The position numbers and the translations under genes were made by a program. A stretch of DNA of 9,917 nucleotides, from positions 1 through 9,917 of the forward strand of contig JAKSQG010000054.1 in assembly GCA_024404275.1 (NCBI GenBank), written 5' to 3'. A model generated the notes under the pieces. That model was not told where the DNA came from. It saw nothing but the letters and a program-made list of their open reading frames with translations, and did not search any database. The DNA is from Clostridia bacterium (GTDB taxonomy: Bacteria > Bacillota > Clostridia > Christensenellales > Aristaeellaceae). Below are positions 1-7,597 of this stretch, one piece after another; the first letter of the stretch is position 1, and each line of letters begins with the position of its first letter.

Positions 1-511
1 GCTCCTCGGCGTTCTGCGGTTCGGAGAGTCCCAGCGCCTTCAGCCATACATTGTTGATCCAGATGCAGTTCTGCATGGGCTGCTCACTGATGGAGGGCAG
101 CGCCGCAATGCGACCATCGGGCAGCGTGATAGCATTCCGGATTTCCGGATCGGATTCCATCAGGGCACTCAGGTTGGGGCAGTATTCGGCAATGTACGGC
201 GCAAGATCGATAAGGACGCCGCGGTCCAGCAGACTGATACACTCGGCAGAAGTCAGCTGTGCCTTGAAAAAGACATCCGGCAAATCACTGTCCGAAGCCT
301 TTACCGAAGCCTTGTAAGTTTTCCACTGGGCGGCATCCGTATACTGTACATAGCGGAAAGATACGCCTGTTTTTTCTTCCATGCGTGCAAAGAACAGGTT
401 GCTGCTCCAGGTACGGTAGGTATCCTCACCGTCATAGCCGGCCATGGTATATTCAGCCAATGCCACGCAGGGCAGCAGGAGTGCCAACAGCAGACAAATC
501 ACTTTTTTCAA
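1..511 (-). CDS. Extracellular solute-binding protein of a carbohydrate ABC importer, N-terminal part
   Basis: The first 170 codons are present and the gene runs off the low-coordinate edge. The start is TTG at 511-509, chosen because a GGAGGTGA Shine-Dalgarno lies 6 nt upstream and because it gives a proper signal peptide: KK at residues 2-3, a leucine-rich core at 7-13 and a likely signal peptidase I site ALA|E at 19/20. Cys15 follows Pro, so it is not a good lipobox. The mature start has features of family 1 (LplA/AlgQ-like) sugar-binding proteins: an FFARMEEKTGV stretch, a SDLPDVFF segment near residues 74-81, and LPDGRIAALPS, which corresponds to the usual D-G-K-x-Y-A-L-P segment. Such proteins capture oligosaccharides outside the cell for a permease pair and ATPase, which would lie beyond the window. 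The family call is firm; the substrate cannot be told. Confidence 0.85.
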   Translation of the reverse strand, partial: MKKVICLLLALLLPCVALAEYTMAGYDGEDTYRTWSSNLFFARMEEKTGVSFRYVQYTDAAQWKTYKASVKASDSDLPDVFFKAQLTSAECISLLDRGVLIDLAPYIAEYCPNLSALMESDPEIRNAITLPDGRIAALPSISEQPMQNCIWINNVWLKALGLSEPQNAEE

Positions 512-517
512 TGTTGT

Positions 518-525
518 TCACCTCC
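518..525 (-). promoter_or_regulatory. Shine-Dalgarno deciding the TTG start of the solute-binding protein
   Basis: On the minus strand the sequence GGAGGTGA ends 6 nt before the TTG at 511-509. There is no in-frame ATG near the signal peptide, so this site supports TTG as the true start. Confidence 0.8.
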
Positions 526-541
526 GAAGAGTATCTGTATT

Positions 542-571
542 ATTATACATCAATTGGGAAGAGGGGTGCAA
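542..571 (-). promoter_or_regulatory. Likely sigma-A type promoter of the solute-binding protein gene
   Basis: A perfect TATAAT (-10) lies at 547-542, with TTGCAC (-35, TTG conserved) at 571-566 and an 18-nt spacer. The predicted transcription start near 535 leaves a leader of about 24 nt containing the Shine-Dalgarno. The -35 is weak. The promoter overlaps the unmatched tail of the decayed tag reading frame. Confidence 0.5.
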
Positions 572-595
572 CCCTTTCCTGGAGGAACACGCAAT

Positions 596-691
596 CAAGC
601 CTTCAGCGTCTGTACGCGGTGCGCCCCACTCCTCATCATGATAGCGCACATACAAGGAATCGCTTTGCTTTCACCAGCGGCAGCGTTCCAT
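596..691 (-). pseudogene. tag: Decayed N-terminal remnant of DNA-3-methyladenine glycosylase I
   Basis: Reading from the ATG at 691-689 gives MERCRW, then an in-frame TGA at 673-671. The same frame then continues KQSDSLYVRYHDEEWGAP and RTDAEGL. This matches the N-terminus of Tag, which in E. coli begins MERCGW and continues through DPLYIAYHDNEWGVP, TD and KKLFE. Both N-terminal zinc ligands of the Tag fold are recognisable (Cys4 and the His of YHD). After the Leu at 598-596 the match ends: the catalytic Glu region and the remaining 150 or so residues of a roughly 190-residue protein are missing, and the frame runs on unmatched to a TGA at 520-518. An in-frame ATG at 715-713 just after the preceding gene could be the original start. 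Intact Tag removes 3-methyladenine from alkylated DNA; this remnant cannot encode an active enzyme. It was probably once the last gene of the operon upstream. Confidence 0.85.
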
Positions 692-722
692 CCGCTTTAT
701 TCCAGCATCGTTCATGACGTTC

Positions 723-1013
723 TCACAGGTCTGAGTACAGATTACGGTTGCCTTTCTTGGCATCGGGATCGATATACTGCAGCTCCATGCGGTCAAAGGT
801 AACACTTTCCAGAAAATGCTCCGGCAAGAACTGCGTCATGCCGAAGGTTTCCCAGTCACGCTCATGCCGCGGCAGCACCACCGGACGGCTGACATCCATC
901 TGATGACAGATCTCGTTGAGTGCTTCCTGCCAACCGTCAAAACCGCAATCCTCGGTGCGGCTGTCCACAGTGCGCGTCTTTTTGATCAGTCTGACCCAAA
1001 GCTTTCCCGCCAT
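723..1013 (-). CDS. Small conserved-looking protein of unknown function
   Basis: A 96-residue protein with an ATG start at 1013-1011 preceded by a purine-rich GGGGGAG Shine-Dalgarno about 6 nt upstream. It starts 14 nt after the stop of the HAD gene, so it is probably co-transcribed with it. The sequence is soluble in character, without signal peptide or membrane segment. It is rich in charged and aromatic residues, with a basic start (KLWVRLIKKTR), a central RPVVLPRHERDWETFG stretch, then FLPEHF and an acidic FDRMELQYIDPDAKK segment. Codon use and the good ribosome binding site argue that it is real. I do not assign a family from the sequence, and no catalytic motif is evident. Its position next to a phosphohydrolase-like gene is the only context. 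Confidence 0.75.
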   Translation of the reverse strand: MAGKLWVRLIKKTRTVDSRTEDCGFDGWQEALNEICHQMDVSRPVVLPRHERDWETFGMTQFLPEHFLESVTFDRMELQYIDPDAKKGNRNLYSDL

Positions 1014-1027
1014 CGGCCTCTCCCCCT

Positions 1028-1906
1028 TTATCTGCGCAGAATATCCATTTCCAGCATGCGCTGCGCTTCATCCACCTGACGGCGGTTCAGCGCAATGTTG
1101 CGGCTTTCCGCCGCCACGCTGTCAAAAATACCAAACACGATGCGTTCAATTTCACTGCCTTCGGAGTAATCCGCAGGCGCCACAAACTGAACGCGGTCAT
1201 GGATCAGCATATCGTTTACCATGGCGCTGCGCCGTCCGTCATAGACCGCGATGGAATGCCCGCCGCGGCTGCGCACCAGCTTCATACAGGGAATATCGGT
1301 AGTACCGTCGCCGACATAGATCATGTTGGTAAAGGGCACGCGGCGCATATCATGCGGCGTATGCTCGTTGACGCGCTCATTATCGGTCACATCCAGCACG
1401 CCCTTATTGATGCGGTAAATAAACTGCGTTTTGTTGGTATAGTTGACCGCCATGGCAGGCCAGACCGGCTCCCCTTTTTCGTTATAGACATACTCGGCAG
1501 CATAGGCCATTTTGAATCGGGACGCAATAGGCGTTCCCTCAATGATCTATTTGAGACCGGAGGAAATCACATAATGCTCCACCTGAAAACCCAGCGATTC
1601 GCCGTGGGCGTTGATGCGGTCAAACCAGGTATCCAATCCCTCAAACAGCTCCACCCTTTCGCCCTGACGGTTAAAGGTTTCCCGGCTGAGGGGCATTCCG
1701 CGTTTGCCGGCTTCGCACAGCATCACATACATATACCCTAAGATGGAATCCATGCGATGCAGCACGCAGGTGCGGCGGCTGAGTGCCCAGAAATCATCGG
1801 CATCCATACCAAGCTCGGGAATAAAGGCATATTCCTGCATGTCCCGCGGTGACAGCGTATGATCAAAGTCATACATCAGCGCGAGGATCGGTTTCTTCTC
1901 CGCCAT
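1028..1906 (-). pseudogene. HAD-superfamily hydrolase gene interrupted by an in-frame amber codon
   Basis: One reading frame of 292 codons from the ATG at 1906-1904 to the TAA at 1030-1028 is broken only by TAG at codon 120 (1549-1547). The flanking sequence stays in the same frame, and the twelve codons after the stop (IIEGTPIASRFK) read as normal continuation. All four HAD motifs are present. Motif I is DFDHT (Asp13, Asp15) and motif II the ISSG serine (115-116), both before the stop. Motif III is Lys159 in NYTNKTQF and motif IV GDGTTD (Asp200, Asp204), both after it. Neither half alone can form the phosphotransferase site. A restart at ATG codon 133 has no good ribosome binding site. The family hydrolyses phosphate esters; the substrate here is unknown. 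The gene follows the CotH gene by 19 nt. It is most likely a recent nonsense mutation, with readthrough or a sequencing error as alternatives. Confidence 0.85.
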
Positions 1907-1913
1907 CATCAAG

Positions 1914-1920
1914 CCTCCTT
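1914..1920 (-). promoter_or_regulatory. Shine-Dalgarno fixing the HAD gene start
   Basis: AAGGAGG on the minus strand lies 7 nt before the ATG at 1906-1904. The neighbouring TTG (1912) and ATG (1909) are too close to it, so the third candidate is the best start. Confidence 0.75.
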
Positions 1921-1925
1921 GATTG

Positions 1926-3896
1926 TTACACGGTGTTATGCTGCTGCAGAAGCCTCAGCGTTTCAGCAAAATACTTTTCCTGATCGGCCGTGCTGACATG
2001 AAGCTGCTCGCAGATATAGCCGATCACCTTCTTGGGACGCAGCCGCAGATAGTTTTTGAACGCCCGCACATTGGCATTCCAGTCAGACTGCTTGAGATTT
2101 TTGAATTTGGCGATATGTCTTGGCAGCAGTGCCCCCACCTGCTCCGTCCACCATTCGGCAATGGGACCGGACTGGATATCGTAGAGGAAATTGCTTTCAA
2201 TGATCTCTGCCGTGCGGCGCAGGAAATAATCCTTGTATTCGGGCAGTTCCAGCAGAGCTGCCAGCGCCCAGTGCGGGAAATTGCCGGCCTTTTCTGTCTT
2301 CTTTTTCAAAAAAGTGCTGAGGGGCGCTTCTTTATAGCTCATGCAGCCCGCCTCGACATCGTGCAGCATAAACTTCCATTTTCCTTCCGGGAACCGATAC
2401 ATGCGCACGTTGTACGAATCGTAATTGCCGATCAACGCACTGAAAATGACATAGTTGAACATGCTGTCCACATCCAGCCTGTCCAGCACATACTGCAGCT
2501 TTTCGGGATCGTGCAGATCGTTCTCCTTGCAGAAGTTCATCAAGGCGATCCAGTCGGCATTGTCGCCGTGGATGATCTGGCTCTTCTGAAAGCCGACGCA
2601 TTCGAGGATATCCACACCCTCAATGACTTTTTTATCGGTGATGCCCTCCCACTGTGCCAGGGAATCCTTGTTGACCTTTTCACGCAGGTTATAATGACCG
2701 AAGTAAGATCCGTTCAGATACAGAATGATGGGCTTTGCGGACTGGTAATACAGCCCCAGACCGTTGCTTACCTCGGTCAGCACCGCGTCACGCAGGCGGC
2801 AGGAACGGCCGTCATTGTTTGTGGAGCGCAGGAGCAGTGCGGAGTACGAGGTATAGTCGCGATTCCCGAAGAAGGGAAAATCAAAAGTCTCCGCGCCGTA
2901 TGCCTTGCGGGCATAGATGGCAAAGGACTTCTGCTTCTGGCTGCGGGAAGAGTGACCTGAGATTTTGAAGGTGCCCATCTGCACCAGCTGCCGTGCGCCG
3001 TTTTCATCAAAAAACTCGATCTGCATGGGGTATTCCCATGTTTCACGGTCGTAATTTGCAATGCTTCCTGTTCCCTTGACCATCACGCCCTTGGCGTTGC
3101 TGTAAAGATAATCGTTATCGGTATACATCGACACGACCGGCACCGCGGAAGGATCGTCAATGAAGAAGGTTGCACCCGCCGTGGTGGAGCCAAGCAGTGT
3201 TTTGCCAAAGGCACGGGCCCGGATGACCGTTGTCTTCTTCACGGTGATGGGGCCGGTGTATTTGGTCGACTTACGGGTCGGTTCACTGCCGTCGGTGGTG
3301 TAGCGAATTTCACAATCGTCAGGTGAAGTGATGACCACATTAACTTTTTTATCATAGAAGCCCGCCGCTGTCTCAATGACAGGCTCCTGTGCCCGTGCAT
3401 CATAGCCCGTTGCGGCATTCTCTTTGCCTTTGGTGGCGGTCTCCAGATAATGCCAGCCGTCTCCCCCCTTGGGAATGCCGCTGGATACATTGCCATACTG
3501 AGCGCCGAAGGTGACCGTGGTGGTATTGCCCTCCGCATCGGTCAGATACAGCGTTTCCCCGGAGGCAGAAATCTTAAAGTTGGCATAGACCGCGCCGCTG
3601 ATGCGGCTTTCCACCGTATCGGAACCCACGCAGTAAATGATCAGATAGCCGCCCTTGGCAATGGAGCTTCCCTTGGGAAAAGCCCATCGCTGAAGGTTGA
3701 ACGGATCGTTGCTCAGATACCATCCCTCCAGCGACGTCTTTTTTCCGCTGTTATACAATTCGATCCAATCATCATGCCGCCCGCCCGCAAACACCGCGGT
3801 AGAGGCCATGACCTCATTGATGCGAATCTCGGCAATCGCCCCGGCGCTTCCCAACAGGGTAAGCAAGACCGTCAGCAAAAGCAAAATCTTTTTCAT
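1926..3896 (-). CDS. Secreted CotH-kinase protein with lamin-tail and chitobiase C-terminal-like domains
   Basis: 656 residues from the ATG at 3896-3894. This start gives a clean signal peptide (KK at 2-3, leucine-rich core, likely cleavage after Ala22) and lies 8 nt after the ABC-F stop. Domains in order: a lamin-tail domain at about 23-135 (RINEVMAS, DDWIELYNSG, GWYLSND); a chitobiase/hexosaminidase C-terminal-like module at about 175-247 (IRYTTDGSEPT, TVIRARAF); and a CotH spore-coat-kinase-like domain at about 252-560. In the last, GHSSRSQKQKSFAIYAR carries the likely ATP-binding lysine (Lys323), and GNYDSYNVRMYR (Asp493) and KFMLHDVEAG (Asp513) supply the acidic residues typical of the fold. 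CotH of Bacillus phosphorylates coat proteins. Lamin-tail/CotH combinations in anaerobes are secreted or cell-surface proteins of unproven role. No LPXTG or C-terminal anchor is seen, so it is probably released or wall-associated. Domain calls are strong; the target is unknown. Confidence 0.88.
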   Translation of the reverse strand: MKKILLLLTVLLTLLGSAGAIAEIRINEVMASTAVFAGGRHDDWIELYNSGKKTSLEGWYLSNDPFNLQRWAFPKGSSIAKGGYLIIYCVGSDTVESRISGAVYANFKISASGETLYLTDAEGNTTTVTFGAQYGNVSSGIPKGGDGWHYLETATKGKENAATGYDARAQEPVIETAAGFYDKKVNVVITSPDDCEIRYTTDGSEPTRKSTKYTGPITVKKTTVIRARAFGKTLLGSTTAGATFFIDDPSAVPVVSMYTDNDYLYSNAKGVMVKGTGSIANYDRETWEYPMQIEFFDENGARQLVQMGTFKISGHSSRSQKQKSFAIYARKAYGAETFDFPFFGNRDYTSYSALLLRSTNNDGRSCRLRDAVLTEVSNGLGLYYQSAKPIILYLNGSYFGHYNLREKVNKDSLAQWEGITDKKVIEGVDILECVGFQKSQIIHGDNADWIALMNFCKENDLHDPEKLQYVLDRLDVDSMFNYVIFSALIGNYDSYNVRMYRFPEGKWKFMLHDVEAGCMSYKEAPLSTFLKKKTEKAGNFPHWALAALLELPEYKDYFLRRTAEIIESNFLYDIQSGPIAEWWTEQVGALLPRHIAKFKNLKQSDWNANVRAFKNYLRLRPKKVIGYICEQLHVSTADQEKYFAETLRLLQQHNTV

Positions 3897-3904
3897 GATG
3901 ATTC

Positions 3905-5824
<1,920 letters not shown>

Positions 5825-5853
5825 AGCAGCCCCCATTTTAAAAATACAGAGTT

Positions 5854-5882
5854 ATTATAGCATATTTATGCGTTTCTGGCAA
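5854..5882 (-). promoter_or_regulatory. Strong extended -10 promoter of the ABC-F operon
   Basis: On the minus strand TTGCCA (5 of 6 match to the -35 consensus) at 5882-5877, a 17-nt spacer, and a perfect TATAAT at 5859-5854 preceded by the extended -10 element TGC. Transcription should start near 5847, leaving a leader of about 23 nt before the ATG at 5824. It lies between the terminator of the upstream operon and the ABC-F gene, where a promoter is expected. No second promoter was seen before the CotH, HAD or small-protein genes, so all four are likely transcribed from here. Confidence 0.8.
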
Positions 5883-5889
5883 ACACAAG

Positions 5890-5930
5890 GGCCATGAAAG
5901 ACCATGCAGAGCCATCCTCATTTCATGGCC
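5890..5930. repeat. 10-bp perfect inverted repeat just upstream of the ABC-F promoter
   Basis: GGCCATGAAA at 5890-5899 is exactly inverted as TTTCATGGCC at 5921-5930, with a 21-nt centre. The centre carries two further imperfect copies of the (A/G)CCAT word. It lies just upstream of the -35 box. No T run follows either arm closely, so it is a poor terminator. It could be a split operator or a stem of unknown role. Confidence 0.6.
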
Positions 5931-5963
5931 TTCATGATAGAATACCGTTGTTTTCCCCCAAAC

Positions 5964-5987
5964 AAAAAGCCCCGGAAAAACCAGGGC
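5964..5987 (-). terminator. Rho-independent terminator of the dehydratase/flavoprotein operon
   Basis: On the minus strand, 6 nt after the stop of the DUF1667-type gene, GCCCTGG pairs with CCGGGGC (one T-G wobble) around a TTTTT loop. It is followed at once by TTTTTG. The short GC-rich stem and U tract are typical. It separates the flavoprotein operon from the ABC-F operon. Confidence 0.88.
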
Positions 5988-5993
5988 AAAATG

Positions 5994-6368
5994 TCACTTT
6001 GCGGCGATGTCCTTGGTGGCGATGACGTTGCTTTCAAGTCCCAGCACATTTTCGATGATGACCTGACCGGTGACGACCGGTGCCTTGACGCTCACGCGGC
6101 GGATTGCCGCCATTACATCAAAAATACGCTCTTTGGGAATGGTACGATCCAAACGGACGGAGACCAACGGTGCCGTTCCTCCCTCGACCAGCACCGAGGT
6201 GGCAATGGTGCGCATGGGCGCCGTCAGCTCCTGCCGGGCGTAGGTGTCTCCTTTGGAACAAAGGTTGCCCGTCACCCTGAGGACACGAATCCCCTTTGCA
6301 TCCTGCTCATATTCGGCCGTCAGATCACAGCCATTGGGACAGACAATACAGGTAAAATCCCTTGTCAA
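5994..6368 (-). CDS. DUF1667-type four-cysteine protein of the flavoprotein dehydrogenase set
   Basis: 124 residues, starting with TTG at 6368-6366; the stop of the preceding gene overlaps it as TTGA. A GGAGGTGA Shine-Dalgarno 7 nt upstream supports this start, and no ATG exists before the first cysteine motif. The N-terminus carries C7-x2-C10-x3-C14 (CIVCPNGC) and a fourth Cys at 37 in GNLCSKG, an arrangement suited to an Fe-S cluster or zinc. The C-terminal half has an RTIPKERIFDVMAAI segment and a VKAPVVTGQVIIENVLG segment, as in DUF1667 proteins. This family is repeatedly encoded beside GlpA-like and FAD/NAD(P) flavoproteins, where it is thought to serve as an electron-transfer or assembly subunit. 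That role is inferred from context. It is the last gene before the terminator. Confidence 0.85.
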   Translation of the reverse strand: MTRDFTCIVCPNGCDLTAEYEQDAKGIRVLRVTGNLCSKGDTYARQELTAPMRTIATSVLVEGGTAPLVSVRLDRTIPKERIFDVMAAIRRVSVKAPVVTGQVIIENVLGLESNVIATKDIAAK

Positions 6369-7597
6369 ACCACCTTCACCTCCAGATCATCCGTACCCTT
6401 CAGCTTCTTTGCATCGATGTTCAGGTTGATCATTTCCGCAGGCAGTGCCTTTTTCATCTTGCGTGTCAGCAGCACATGCTCCCCTTGGGAAACCGTCAGC
6501 GTACATTCCTTCATCACCTTGCGCACGCGCAGGGACAGATGGAAGCTCTTTTCGCCGCTGATACGCTGCGGAATGGTATGCCCCACATTTTCACCGCAGG
6601 CAATGGCAATACCCGCCTTGGGCAAAGAGCCGTTTTTGATATACTCTGCAGCGCCTTCCGCCAGACTTTCCGCCTCCATGGAGACAAAATCCACCAGGTC
6701 GTGAACATGCAGCACATTGCCGGCGGCAAAAATGCCGGGCACGGTGGTCTGGCAAAATTCATCCACAAAGGCACCCTTGGTTTTTGGATCCAGCTCCGCC
6801 CCGGCGCCGATGGTCAGCTCATTTTCGGGGATCAGACCGACGGACAGGATCAGCGTATCGCAGTCATAGTCCTTCTCCGTGCCGGGAATGGGCTGCATAC
6901 GTTCATCCACCGCCGCCACGGTAATGCCGGTCAGACGCCCTTCGCCGCGAATATCCGTCACGGTGTGGCTCAGATACAGCGGGATGCCGTAATCATTGAG
7001 GCACTGCTCAATGTTGCGGGGCAAGCCGCTGGGCGTGGGCAGCACTTCAAACACAGCCTGCACATGCGCGCCTTCCAGCGTCATACGGCGAGCCATGATC
7101 ATGCCGATATCGCCGGAGCCGAGTATGACCACTTCCTTGCCGATCATGCGGTTCTGCAGGTTGATATATGCCTGCGCCACACCGGCGGTCATAACGCCCG
7201 CGGGACGGGTGCCGGGAATGGAGATGGCGCCGCGGGTGCGCTCACGGCAGCCCATGGTCAGGATGACAGCCTTCGCCTGAATCACGATCATGCCATCCGC
7301 ATGGGCGGCAGTCACCACCTTATCGGCAGAGACGTCGATGACTGTGGTATCGGTAATACAGGGGATGCCGCGCTTTTGCGCTTCATCCACAAAGCGTTTG
7401 GCGTATTCCGGACCGCTGAGTGTCTCCTTGAATCGGGTCAAGCCAAAGCCATCATGAATGCACTGTTTAAGGATACCGCCCGGCTGATGCTCTCTTTCCA
7501 GAATGACAATATCCGTGATACCGAGATCGTACAGCCTGACAGCCGCTGCCAGACCGGCGGGACCGCCGCCGACGATGACCACATCCGCGTTTCTCAT
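6365..7597 (-). CDS. FAD/NAD(P)-dependent oxidoreductase of the GlpA-like dehydrogenase set
   Basis: 410 residues. The start ATG at 7597-7595 overlaps the stop of the preceding gene as ATGA, with a GAGGGA Shine-Dalgarno inside that gene. The N-terminal Rossmann FAD motif is GGGPAG at 10-15, with the ribose-binding Glu34 at the end of the second strand. A second dinucleotide motif, LGSGDIG at 159-165, suits NAD(P). A late FAD motif, GIFAAGNV at 288-295, completes the two-domain pyridine-nucleotide oxidoreductase fold. Cys46 lies near the flavin in KQCIHDGFG; it is not a disulfide CxxxxC pair. The protein probably takes electrons from the GlpA-like partner and passes them to NAD(P) or an Fe-S carrier. 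Cytosolic, with no signal peptide. The family is secure; direction and acceptor are inferred. Confidence 0.9.
   Translation of the reverse strand: MRNADVVIVGGGPAGLAAAVRLYDLGITDIVILEREHQPGGILKQCIHDGFGLTRFKETLSGPEYAKRFVDEAQKRGIPCITDTTVIDVSADKVVTAAHADGMIVIQAKAVILTMGCRERTRGAISIPGTRPAGVMTAGVAQAYINLQNRMIGKEVVILGSGDIGMIMARRMTLEGAHVQAVFEVLPTPSGLPRNIEQCLNDYGIPLYLSHTVTDIRGEGRLTGITVAAVDERMQPIPGTEKDYDCDTLILSVGLIPENELTIGAGAELDPKTKGAFVDEFCQTTVPGIFAAGNVLHVHDLVDFVSMEAESLAEGAAEYIKNGSLPKAGIAIACGENVGHTIPQRISGEKSFHLSLRVRKVMKECTLTVSQGEHVLLTRKMKKALPAEMINLNIDAKKLKGTDDLEVKVV

Noticed and set aside
671..673. TGA in the tag remnant as a selenocysteine codon
   Set aside because: Tag has no cysteine or selenocysteine at this position, the gene is truncated shortly after, and no selenocysteine insertion stem was noticed after the codon.
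385..802. Three overlapping plus-strand frames across the gap near 512-722
   Set aside because: They share no motif and have no ribosome binding site; the minus-strand tag remnant and promoter explain this stretch better.
1547..1549. TAG in the HAD gene as a pyrrolysine codon
   Set aside because: HAD hydrolases are not known pyrrolysine proteins and nothing in the window encodes the pyrrolysine machinery; kept only as a remote alternative within the finding.
1923..2960. Plus-strand open frame of 345 codons
   Set aside because: Antisense to the CotH kinase domain; hydrophobic/His-rich product typical of a shadow frame.
5890..5930. Inverted repeat as a second terminator
   Set aside because: Ten-bp stem with a 21-nt loop and no T run on either strand; the adjacent hairpin at 5964-5987 is the clear terminator.
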